This document shows, piece by piece, positions 43,110 to 50,942 of a stretch of DNA of 64,000 nucleotides. The stretch lies in contig NZ_JAGYPM010000002.1 of assembly GCF_018343665.1 (NCBI RefSeq), positions 475,979 to 539,978 on the forward strand, written 5' to 3'. A model generated the notes under the pieces. That model was given only the letters and a program-made list of their open reading frames with translations, was not told the DNA's origin and ran no database searches. The position numbers and the translations under genes are program-made. How positions within the stretch are numbered: position 1 is the first letter of the stretch; each line of letters opens with the position of its first letter. This DNA comes from Cytobacillus citreus (GTDB lineage: Bacteria; Bacillota; Bacilli; Bacillales; Cytobacillaceae).

Positions 43110-43120
43110 AATTATTAGTT

Positions 43121-43206
43121 ACATAGGAATTTAGTCGGCCGACAATTACTATGTCAAATAAACCACATGGAAGTGGGAACTTTCAAACTCAAGGAGGAAA
43201 TTAAAA
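43121..43206 (+). promoter_or_regulatory. hag leader: hairpin plus CsrA-type GGA sites
   Basis: The leader begins with an inverted repeat ACATAG...CTATGT (43121-43154) centred on the perfect palindrome GTCGGCCGAC (43134-43143). Then come GGA motifs in ATGGAAGTGGGAAC and in the Shine-Dalgarno AAGGAGGAAAT. Paired GGA sites with one in the SD fit CsrA repression as known for B. subtilis hag. The hairpin could stabilise the mRNA. Confidence 0.65.
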
Positions 43207-44025
43207 ATGAGAATTAACCACAATATCTCAGCGATGAACACTCATCGTCAATTAACTTACAACAACGACGCATCTTCTAAATCTATGGAGAAATTATCTT
43301 CTGGCTACCGTATCAACCGTGCAGCTGACGATGCAGCTGGTCTTGCAATCTCTGAAAAAATGCGTAACCAAATCCGTGGATTAGACCAAGCATCAGCTAA
43401 CTCTCAAGATGCTATCTCTTTAATCCAAACTGCTGAAGGTGCATTAAACGAAACTCATGCAATGCTTCAACGTATGGCTGAGTTAACTACAAAAGCTGCG
43501 AACGAAACGATTACTCAATCTGATGCAGATAAAATTCAAGCTGAAATTTCTCAATTAACTGAACAAATTGACAGTATTGCGACTCAAACTAAATTTAATA
43601 CTAAGGAATTATTAAATGATGGTACAAAGACATTGACTTTCCAAGTTGGAGCTAACGGTGGAGAAACAATCACTTTAAGTTTAGTTGATGCAACTTCAGC
43701 TGGTCTTGGACTTGGCGGTCTTACTGATTTAGATGCATCCAACGTTACTGCAAGTGATAACTTAGAATTAATTCAAAATGCAATCAATACAGTATCTGAA
43801 TCTCGTTCTAATTTCGGTGCTGTACAAAACCGCTTAGAGCATACAATCAATAACCTAGGTACAACTTCTGAGAATTTACAAGCTGCTGAATCTCGTATCC
43901 GTGACGTAGATATGGCAAAAGAAATGATGAACATGACTAAGAATAATATTCTTACTCAAGCTGCTCAAGCTATGCTTGCTCAAGCTAACCAACAGCCACA
44001 AGGTGTTCTACAACTTTTAAGATAA
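43207..44025 (+). CDS. hag: Flagellin Hag
   Basis: The 272-residue flagellin has the conserved D0/D1 ends: MRINHNISAMNTHRQL and SSGYRINRAADDAAGLAISE at the N-terminus, SRIRDVDMAKEMMNMTKNNI and AQANQQPQGVLQLLR at the C-terminus. The variable centre is short (about residues 140-200). It uses optimised codons, as expected for a very abundant protein. Serines and threonines in the centre could be targets of the glycosyltransferase that follows. Confidence 0.98.
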   Translation: MRINHNISAMNTHRQLTYNNDASSKSMEKLSSGYRINRAADDAAGLAISEKMRNQIRGLDQASANSQDAISLIQTAEGALNETHAMLQRMAELTTKAANETITQSDADKIQAEISQLTEQIDSIATQTKFNTKELLNDGTKTLTFQVGANGGETITLSLVDATSAGLGLGGLTDLDASNVTASDNLELIQNAINTVSESRSNFGAVQNRLEHTINNLGTTSENLQAAESRIRDVDMAKEMMNMTKNNILTQAAQAMLAQANQQPQGVLQLLR

Positions 44026-44041
44026 TATAATTTTAATTAAT

Positions 44042-44075
44042 GCTGGATCCTATCAAATAGGGTCCAGCTTTTTTA
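44042..44075 (+). terminator. Terminator of hag
   Basis: GCTGGATCC (44042-44050) pairs with GGGTCCAGC (44060-44068), followed by TTTTTT. Confidence 0.9.
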
Positions 44076-44093
44076 TTTGGAAAATTATTCCTC

Positions 44094-44120
44094 TAAAATT
44101 ATTTATAGTTTTACCGATAT
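44094..44120 (+). promoter_or_regulatory. Sigma-D promoter of the flagellin-modification glycosyltransferase
   Basis: TAAA (44094-44097), 15 bases, ACCGATAT (44113-44120). It shows that the glycosyltransferase is expressed with the late flagellar genes. Confidence 0.85.
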
Positions 44121-44158
44121 AAATAGTAGAATATGTCGAAAATTAGGAGTAAATTAAG

Positions 44159-46036
44159 ATGATGGAAAAAACGATTACTTTATGTATGATCGTCAAAAAC
44201 GAGGAGAAATTTTTAGAGAGATGTTTATCTAGTGTTAAGAGTAAGGTAGATGAAATAATTATAGTAGATACGGGATCTACTGATGGAACAATAGAGATAG
44301 CGAGTAAATTTAAAGCAAAAGTCTATAATTTGGAGTGGAAAGCAGATTTTTCTTTTGCAAGAAATTTTTCATTAGAAAAAGCCACTTCAGATTACATATT
44401 AGTTTTAGATGCGGATGAATATTTGGATGATTCCAGTAATCTTGAAAAAGTGCTGGAGACTGAAAAAGATCATTATACTGTTCGAATAAAAAACTATCTT
44501 TCAAGTGGAGGAGCAATTTATCATCCGGCAGTTAGATTATTTAAAAACAATAGAGGATTACAATACTTTGGGAAAATCCATGAGCACTTAAATGTAGAAG
44601 ATAAATCACTAAATTTGACTCATGAATTTGGTGATTTAATTATCAATCATGAAGGTTATAAGGACGAAATCGTAAAGGAAAAAAATAAACACGAACGAAA
44701 TATTAAAATATTACTTGATGAAGTTGAAAAAAATCCTAGTGGCTACAATTATTATAATTTAGGAAATCAATATAAATCGAATGAAGAACTTGATAAAGCA
44801 CTGGATGCCTATCAAATTGCTTTTCCTCTTTCGAAGGATCGCCTATATATTCAATATCTTCTTTATAATATGATTGATTGTTTAAGGCAACTAGAACGCT
44901 TTGAGGAAGCGTTGAATGTTGTAGATGCGTCAATAGAAAGTTTCCCAAATCATACAGACTTTCATTTTATGAAAGGTAGAATATACGAAGAATTAAATTA
45001 TCTTCAAGATGCTGAACAGGCCTATAAACAATGCCTTAAGCTAGGTGAAGTAGAATTATTTCAAACATTAGAAGGGGTTGGAAGCTTTTTAGCGTGTGTA
45101 AGATTAGGAAGTATTTATATTAAGCAGGGGCAAACTTTAAAGGCATTTGATATGGCGATTGAGGCGATAAAATTCAATAAATATCATATGCCTGCATTAG
45201 TAATGTATTTAGAGGTTGTACAAAAAACAAGAATACCTTTTGATCAGGTAAAAGAGCATTTAAGTAGTATATTTCCTGTACAGAATATTACTGATCTTAG
45301 AAATCTCATTATTGTGTTAACCGTTTCCAAAAGTCCACTTTTAAAAGAGTATTTAGAAATGTATCAAGTAAAAGTTGATTCATCCGTACTTGGAATTTCA
45401 AAGCTCTATGCCAAAGAATATGAAGAGGCATATGAAATTTGGTCATCCATTGAACATATTGAAGCTAGCGAAGTTAATGACTTGATTCTACTTAGTTTTC
45501 TGCTTAATCAAAATCAACTTCTTGTTAAGTGTAAAAATAAAATTAATATAAGTTCTAAGGAATGGAGAATCCTAAATAAAGTTGTTAACGGTGAAGAAGT
45601 TGAGGGACAGCATTTAAGCAATGAGTTGGAAGAGATTTTTTTATTTATAATTGAAAAATTAATCTATATGAATGAAGAAAAAAAGTTTAATTCTATTATT
45701 AAAATTCTACTAACATTTCCAAATAGTAGTTTAAAGATAGCTGAATTATTAAATAGAAATGGTTTGTCCCAAGCTGCTCAGAATATTTTATTAGAAGATT
45801 ATAATACTTCTGCAAATAATCCTCTTATAGTTGAGCTACTTGCTGATACTTGTGTTAAGCAGAAACAGTACGTCGAAGCACTCTCCTTTTATGACCGTGT
45901 AATAAGTTTAAAAAGTAAGTACGAGCTTTATGAAAAAGTTTTTCATGTATATGAAGAACTGAATGATAAAGAAGGTATGACGTTAGTAAAAAATGAAATA
46001 GAACGTAAATATCCATTAGCTAAATGGGTTAAATAG
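44159..46036 (+). CDS. GT2 glycosyltransferase with TPR repeats (SunS-like), probable flagellin glycosyltransferase
   Basis: This 625-residue protein has an N-terminal GT2 domain (LCMIVKNEEKFLERCL, VDTGSTDGT, and the DxD in LVLDADEYLDD, to about residue 170), then TPR-type helical repeats (YNLGNQYKSNEELDKAL, FHFMKGRIYEELNYLQDAEQAY in part). The family includes SunS and enzymes that glycosylate flagellin. Its place between hag and flaG and its sigma-D promoter indicate flagellin as acceptor; the sugar is unknown. Base composition is more AT-rich than its neighbours, which suggests acquisition. Start ATG 44159 or the next ATG; RBS TTAGGAGTAAATTAAG. Confidence 0.75.
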   Translation: MMEKTITLCMIVKNEEKFLERCLSSVKSKVDEIIIVDTGSTDGTIEIASKFKAKVYNLEWKADFSFARNFSLEKATSDYILVLDADEYLDDSSNLEKVLETEKDHYTVRIKNYLSSGGAIYHPAVRLFKNNRGLQYFGKIHEHLNVEDKSLNLTHEFGDLIINHEGYKDEIVKEKNKHERNIKILLDEVEKNPSGYNYYNLGNQYKSNEELDKALDAYQIAFPLSKDRLYIQYLLYNMIDCLRQLERFEEALNVVDASIESFPNHTDFHFMKGRIYEELNYLQDAEQAYKQCLKLGEVELFQTLEGVGSFLACVRLGSIYIKQGQTLKAFDMAIEAIKFNKYHMPALVMYLEVVQKTRIPFDQVKEHLSSIFPVQNITDLRNLIIVLTVSKSPLLKEYLEMYQVKVDSSVLGISKLYAKEYEEAYEIWSSIEHIEASEVNDLILLSFLLNQNQLLVKCKNKINISSKEWRILNKVVNGEEVEGQHLSNELEEIFLFIIEKLIYMNEEKKFNSIIKILLTFPNSSLKIAELLNRNGLSQAAQNILLEDYNTSANNPLIVELLADTCVKQKQYVEALSFYDRVISLKSKYELYEKVFHVYEELNDKEGMTLVKNEIERKYPLAKWVK

Positions 46037-46056
46037 ATTTTTGATAAAAGGATGAG

Positions 46057-46102
46057 ATGATGAAAACGAGTATCGTTATTTTAACCTATAAAGACTTACA
46101 AA
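46057..46102 (+). pseudogene. Remnant of a second GT2 gene start
   Basis: After GGATGAG, ATGATGAAAACGAGTATCGT begins MMKTSIVILTYKD, the standard first strand of a GT2 domain, then the reading breaks off into an unrelated frame. Only about 13 codons remain. The intact part was probably deleted. Confidence 0.6.
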
Positions 46103-46515
46103 GAAGAGAATCTAGATTTACTTGTTGGAGATGTTAATAATATAAACTTTAATGACGAATCTTTTGATGTTGTGGTGTCTTTTGAAACAATTGAGCATAT
46201 CGAAAATGTTTTAATCTAATAAAAGAATCTGCAAGGGTCTTAAAAGATGAGGGGATTTATATTGTATCTACACCAAATAGAGAAATAACAAACCCAGGGA
46301 TTACTAGAGATGAGAAGCCTTTAAATCGATTTCATGAGTTTGAATATAATATAAATGAATTTGTTGGAGAATTACTAATGGAATATGACCTGTTAGATTT
46401 ATAAGGACAAACTTTTATTTATGATGAAGACAATTATTATAATCAAATTATTAGGCAAGTAAGGCAAATAGGATATGTGAAAAATGCAAAACCAACTTAC
46501 TTTGTGTGTTTGTAG
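46103..46515 (+). pseudogene. Class I SAM methyltransferase pseudogene
   Basis: Frame 46103 encodes LLVGDVNNINFNDESFDVV and SFETIEHIEN, the motif II-III region of a SAM-dependent methyltransferase. A frameshift follows near 46213, then ESARVLKDEGIYIVSTPNRE in a second frame, an in-frame TAA inside DLLDL-stop-GQTFIYDED and a TAG at 46513. The N-terminal SAM-binding loop is missing. It was probably part of a larger glycosyltransferase/methyltransferase gene for flagellar glycan modification. Confidence 0.75.
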
Positions 46516-46589
46516 AAAGAAAAAAAAGATTTGAATTTGAAGAAGCTGTTTCAAGCAAGAAAGTAGTAAGGAGTCAGGATCAAATAATC

Positions 46590-46730
46590 ACACAACAAAA
46601 TAGCCAATTTTGATTTTTGGGGTGAAAATTCATGGATAGATAAGGATGCTGAAATCGTAGGAGCTGAAGTTATTTCAATAGGAAAAAACAATAGCTTGAG
46701 TAAAAATACAGGTTAAGTTGGTTAATAATA
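46590..46730 (+). pseudogene. Unidentified coding remnant
   Basis: A frame reading FDFWGENSWIDKDAEIVGAE then VISIGKNNSLS is protein-like and slightly resembles hexapeptide acyltransferases, but it is interrupted on both sides by stops and frameshifts. I cannot name the parent gene. Confidence 0.35.
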
Positions 46731-46877
46731 ATACGGATTATGACTTTAATGACAAGGAAAAAATAATGAATTTAATTCTCTAAGTTCAATAAATGTTTAT
46801 GGAAGTTCATAATTAGTTGGTGAAATATAGTTAAGGACAACTTTTAAAGAAAAAACAAAAGATCTTTTCATTTTATT

Positions 46878-46917
46878 AAGCTGTGGAGCAAATTCTAATC
46901 CGCAGCTTTTAGATTTT
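46878..46917 (+). terminator. Possible terminator inside the decayed region
   Basis: AAGCTGTGG (46878-46886) pairs with CCGCAGCTT (46900-46908), followed by a T-rich run. It may be the former end of an operon unit. Confidence 0.4.
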
Positions 46918-46988
46918 TTACCCTATTGATTGTGAGGTACAAAGGTTGATAGATAAATAACCACTTTTTCTCCAATTCAAAAATTCCA

Positions 46989-47960
46989 CCCCAAGTCGAT
47001 ATTAAAGCAGATAATACGATGGAATTTGCAAAGACAAATTGTGCTAGAGTCTATGAATATAAATGGATAAACGATTTTTCATCAGCCCCTAATTTTGCCT
47101 TGTCTAAATCAAACTCAGACTGGAGCCTAATTCTTGATGCTGATGAGCAGATTATGGGCTAAGACAAGGACAAATTGAATTGATTGCTTCAAATTGATAA
47201 ATTCGTCGGGAAAATTAATATAAAAAGCAATTTTATCCAAAACAATGAAGAACGGTATTCACAAATATATATTTCTCGATTACTGCCAAAAGGTGCTTAT
47301 TATTCCGGGAAAATTCATGAACAGGTGGTATCTAATTTGCCTCGAATTGAGTTGCCTATTGATGTATTCCATACAGGTTATTTTCAAACAGATAAATCAG
47401 AGCGTAATCTTACTATTTTAAAAGAAGAGTTGTCTAACAATCCAAAGAATGCTTATATCTTATATCAGCTTGCTCGACAATATAAAACAATGAGTCTTTT
47501 TCAGGAAGCAGCCAATTTTTTTAAGAAAAGTTATCAGGTAGCTGATCGTTCAGAGGAATACTTTACAGATTTGGTCGTCAATTATATATATACATTAATC
47601 GAACTAAAACAATACTATCCAGCGTTTGAAATTATCGACCAAATGAATGTCCCTTTAGGGAACAGTCCTGATTATCAGTTTGTTTGCGGAATTTTTTATA
47701 TGAATTTTGTGTTAAGTGATACGGCTAAGAATATTGATTTTCTCCCTCTAATTGAGAGATCCTATTTAGTTTGTCTTGCATTAGGAGAACGAAATGAAAG
47801 AGAAATTGTATTAGGAACAGGCTCGTTCCTTGTGGCTTATAATCTAGGCGTTTACTATGAAATGTTTAATCAGAAGGAAAAGGCGAAATATTACTATGAA
47901 ATTTCTTCGGCATATAACTATATACCTGCAAAAAGCAGATTAATAGCCCTTAAGTGGTAA
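46989..47960 (+). pseudogene. Second GT2-TPR (SunS-like) glycosyltransferase, pseudogene
   Basis: One frame from about 46995 encodes VDIKADNTMEFAKTNCARVY (the VDTGSTDNT region, altered), FSSAPNFALSKSNSDW, LILDADEQIMG, then TAA at 47160, TGA at 47178, and continues without further stops to TAA 47960. The last part (from ATG 47184) forms an open frame of 258 residues with TPR-like repeats (AYILYQLARQYKTMSLFQEA), but lacks the catalytic domain. The architecture equals the intact gene at 44159, so this is a decayed paralogue. The 3' fragment might still be translated; I see no good RBS. Confidence 0.8.
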
Positions 47961-47984
47961 ATATTTTGTAAAATTATCCGATGT
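47958..47984 (+). promoter_or_regulatory. Sigma-D promoter of flaG-fliD-fliS-fliT
   Basis: TAAA (47958-47961), 15 bases, TCCGATGT (47977-47984). It overlaps the stop codon of the pseudogene and lies about 30 bases before flaG. Confidence 0.75.
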
Positions 47985-48015
47985 AATAAGTAGAACAATG
48001 ACTAGGGGGAAAAAG

Positions 48016-48375
48016 ATGGGCTCTGTTGATTCAATTTCCAGATCTTCTATTGAGAATATTAGCTTTGAAAGTAATAAATCTGTGAGAGGACAGGGGCAAC
48101 AATCAAACATCTTAGAACAGCAGCCTGAGAATAATACAGAAAAAGTTATACAAGAAAAGGATTTAGCGCAAGTTGTGACAGATATAAACCAAGTATTAGG
48201 AAATACGCATACTTCATTAAAGTATATGTACCACGAAAAATTACAGACGTATTATGTAACTCTTATAAACGATGTAACTAGTGAAACGGTGAGGGAAATA
48301 CCACCTAAGAAATTGTTAGACATGTATGCAGCGATGAAGGAATATTTAGGATTATTCGTAGATAACAAAATTTAA
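48016..48375 (+). CDS. flaG: FlaG family flagellar protein
   Basis: This 119-residue protein has a disordered Ser/Gln-rich N-terminus and the conserved C-terminal FlaG domain (LKYMYHEKLQTYYVTLINDV ... VREIPPKKLLDMYAAMKEYLG). Its exact role in filament length or structure is unsettled. I choose ATG 48016 because TAGGGGGAAAAAG lies directly before it; ATG 47998 would place the RBS inside the gene. Confidence 0.85.
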   Translation: MGSVDSISRSSIENISFESNKSVRGQGQQSNILEQQPENNTEKVIQEKDLAQVVTDINQVLGNTHTSLKYMYHEKLQTYYVTLINDVTSETVREIPPKKLLDMYAAMKEYLGLFVDNKI

Positions 48376-48390
48376 TGGAGGTGTTCTTAA

Positions 48391-49893
48391 ATGGTTAATA
48401 ACACAATGAGAATTACCGGATTCGCATCTGGTCTTGATACAACTGCGATAATAAGGGATTTAATGAAAGCAGAACGTGCTCCACTGGATAAATTATTTCA
48501 GAAAAAGGAATGGATGTCATGGCAGCTGGATGCATACAGAGATGTGAATCTTGAATTTAGTAAATTTCAAAGTAAAGCAGATAAATTGAGATATTCAAGT
48601 GGTTTTAATGGATATAAGGCGACTTCTTCTAATACCACTAATGCATTGGTTTCTGCAAAAGGCAATGCGATACAAGGATCATATGAATTGGAAATTAAGC
48701 AATTGGCTGAGGTTGCGAAGATTAAATCAGGTTCTGCAATTAATAATACAACTGGGAATGCAGCAAAGGCGACTGATAAAGTATTGATTGAAGGAGAAAC
48801 TGCATCATTTGATATTACTACAGCAAAAGGGTCAGCAACGATTAATATTGATGATACTGATACTTTTGCATCATTGGCTAACAAAATTGCATCCGCAACT
48901 GACAGTATATCAGGAAAGTCCTTAGATTTACGAGCTTCTTTTGATGAAACAACATCTAGCTTTGTGATCACGAGTAAGGAGATGGGGAAAGCGCAAAGCA
49001 TCGAGTTAAATGATATAACTGGTAATGTTGCTTCTTTAATCTTTAATGGGTCGTCAGCCACTAGCCCTGCTTTTCCACCATTTAGGGTGGAAGGAAAGGA
49101 TGCGGAAATTAAATTTGATGGAACAGAAATTACCAATTTAACATCGAATAAGGTAACTGTCTACGGTGTTGATTTAACCCTTCTAAAAGCAGGGACTACT
49201 ACTACAATCAATGTCGAATCCGACACAGAGTCTATCTTCAATAACATTAAAGATTTTGTAGAAAGTTATAATTCTTTAATTGATAGTTTAAATTCGAAAG
49301 TGAAAACGCCTCGTAATCGTGATTTTCAGCCATTGACTGATGAGCAAAGAGAGGATTTGTCAGAGAAAGAAGCAGAGAAGTGGGATGAGAAGGCTAAACA
49401 AGGGTTATTGTATAACGATCCAATCATTAGAGACGCTTTAACCAATCTTAGAGGGAAAATGAATAATCCTGTTTCAAGTATACCTAGTGACCAGTTTAAT
49501 TCACTTTCTAAAATTGGTATTTCGACTGCTTATATGTCCAAGGATGGTAAGTTAGATATCAATGAAGATAAATTAAGAAAAGCGATCGCCAAAAATCCAG
49601 ATGAAGTAGAACGATTATTTACGAGCGATGATGGGATTGCTACGAGAGTATATGATCAAGTTGGTAAAACTATTGATAGTTTGAATAAAAAGGCAGGTCG
49701 CCCAAATACCGCGGTAAATCTTGATAATAGCACTCTTGGTAAATCAATAAATGATGTTTCTACTCAAATGAAGACATGGGAAGATAAGCTGAAGATGATC
49801 GAAAATCGTTATTGGAAGCAATTTACTGCTATGGAGCAAGCGATTAACAAAATGAACGCACAAAGCAGTTCCATACTTGGTATGTTAGGTTAA
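48391..49893 (+). CDS. fliD: Flagellar filament cap protein FliD
   Basis: The 500-residue protein has the N-terminal MRITGFASGLDTTAIIRDLM signature, repeated beta-rich variable domains and the C-terminal coiled coil (DKLKMIENRYWKQFTAMEQA ... SSILGMLG). It caps the filament and directs flagellin polymerisation. RBS GGAGGTGTTCTTAA precedes ATG 48391. Confidence 0.95.
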   Translation: MVNNTMRITGFASGLDTTAIIRDLMKAERAPLDKLFQKKEWMSWQLDAYRDVNLEFSKFQSKADKLRYSSGFNGYKATSSNTTNALVSAKGNAIQGSYELEIKQLAEVAKIKSGSAINNTTGNAAKATDKVLIEGETASFDITTAKGSATINIDDTDTFASLANKIASATDSISGKSLDLRASFDETTSSFVITSKEMGKAQSIELNDITGNVASLIFNGSSATSPAFPPFRVEGKDAEIKFDGTEITNLTSNKVTVYGVDLTLLKAGTTTTINVESDTESIFNNIKDFVESYNSLIDSLNSKVKTPRNRDFQPLTDEQREDLSEKEAEKWDEKAKQGLLYNDPIIRDALTNLRGKMNNPVSSIPSDQFNSLSKIGISTAYMSKDGKLDINEDKLRKAIAKNPDEVERLFTSDDGIATRVYDQVGKTIDSLNKKAGRPNTAVNLDNSTLGKSINDVSTQMKTWEDKLKMIENRYWKQFTAMEQAINKMNAQSSSILGMLG

Positions 49894-49934
49894 AATAAGA
49901 TGATGAACTTGTTTTTTAGGAGGATATTATAAAC

Positions 49935-50330
49935 ATGCAGAAACAATTCGAGACTTATCAACAGAACGCTGTTTTAACTGCTTCTCCTGGTGAATTAACA
50001 CTTATGCTTTACAATGGATGTTTAAAATTCTTGAACCTAGCGAAAAAAGCTGTTCAAGATAAAAACATCGAGGCGAAGCATACTAATCTTTCTAAAGCAC
50101 AAAATATAATCTCAGAGTTAATTGTTACTCTCAATTTTGATTATCCTATCTCAAAGGATATGAGAAGGTTATATGACTATATGAATCACAGATTAATAGA
50201 AGCGAATATTAAAAATGATACAGAAATCATTAGTGAAGTAGAAGGTTTGGTAACAGAATTCCGCGATACATGGAAAGAAGCATTAATCATCAATCGTAAG
50301 AAGCAATATAGTGCAAGTGGGCTTGTTTAA
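49935..50330 (+). CDS. fliS: Flagellin export chaperone FliS
   Basis: A 131-residue helical protein with YQQNAVLTASPGELTLMLYN and GCLKFLNLAKKAVQDKN, the family signature, and a central LNFDYPISKDMRRLYDYMNH segment. It binds the flagellin C-terminus and prevents premature assembly. RBS TAGGAGGATATTATAAAC precedes it. Confidence 0.95.
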   Translation: MQKQFETYQQNAVLTASPGELTLMLYNGCLKFLNLAKKAVQDKNIEAKHTNLSKAQNIISELIVTLNFDYPISKDMRRLYDYMNHRLIEANIKNDTEIISEVEGLVTEFRDTWKEALIINRKKQYSASGLV

Positions 50331-50684
50331 ATGGACTGTATCGAACAGCTATATGCGATTACAAATCAGTTAAAGTCTTCTGTTTCAAAAGAGAAACATC
50401 GTGATAGAGATCAGCAAATTGAAGAATTAACTAAATACCTTGAAACACGTGGTACAATTTTAGCAAGCATTGACCCAAATTTATTAACAAGTGATGATAA
50501 GAGCAAATTGAAAGAGATTCAAGATATTAGTGAAGACATCATAAACCAAATGGAGAAGATCAAGACGTCCATACAGCATGATATCATTCAGGCTAAGAAA
50601 GGAATGTCTGCATTTAAGGGATATAATAACGATCCTTATTCTGCTTCATCATTTGATGGACATTATTTTGATCGAAAAAAATGA
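50331..50684 (+). CDS. fliT: FliT-like flagellar chaperone
   Basis: This 117-residue, highly charged helical protein begins right after the fliS stop (ATG 50331) and is presumably coupled to it. It has the size, composition and position of Bacillus FliT/YvzG-type proteins, which act as chaperone for FliD. Sequence identity in this family is low, so the call is positional. Confidence 0.65.
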   Translation: MDCIEQLYAITNQLKSSVSKEKHRDRDQQIEELTKYLETRGTILASIDPNLLTSDDKSKLKEIQDISEDIINQMEKIKTSIQHDIIQAKKGMSAFKGYNNDPYSASSFDGHYFDRKK

Positions 50685-50737
50685 TGTCGACTCCTGAATA
50701 AATTGAATGTATTGATTTTACAGGATAACTTTAATGG

Positions 50738-50787
50738 GGCTGTTTCATAAGTCAACTATTCGGCTTAGAAACAGCCTTTTTGCTTTT
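50738..50787 (+). terminator. Terminator of the fliD operon
   Basis: GGCTGTTTC (50738-50746) pairs with GAAACAGCC (50768-50776), followed by TTTTTGCTTTT. Confidence 0.85.
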
Positions 50788-50942
50788 CGAAAAACGTTTG
50801 TATTTTTTTATGTTTACGAACGACAGGTTTGAAGAGATAAATATAAAAATTAAACTACTATCCTTCAACCATTTCCCCTTTATTTTCCCCACATCCTGTC
50901 GATAAAAGCAATAGGACTATTAAAGTACGGAGTGATTTTCCT

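Noticed and set aside
47184-47960. Intact 258-residue protein gene
   Set aside because: The same frame continues upstream through two stops into a GT2 catalytic domain, so it is the 3' part of a pseudogene.
50880-50920. Sigma-D promoter of the FliK-like gene
   Set aside because: GTCGATAA is a fair -10, but the -35 at 15 bases is TTTA instead of TAAA; too weak to annotate.
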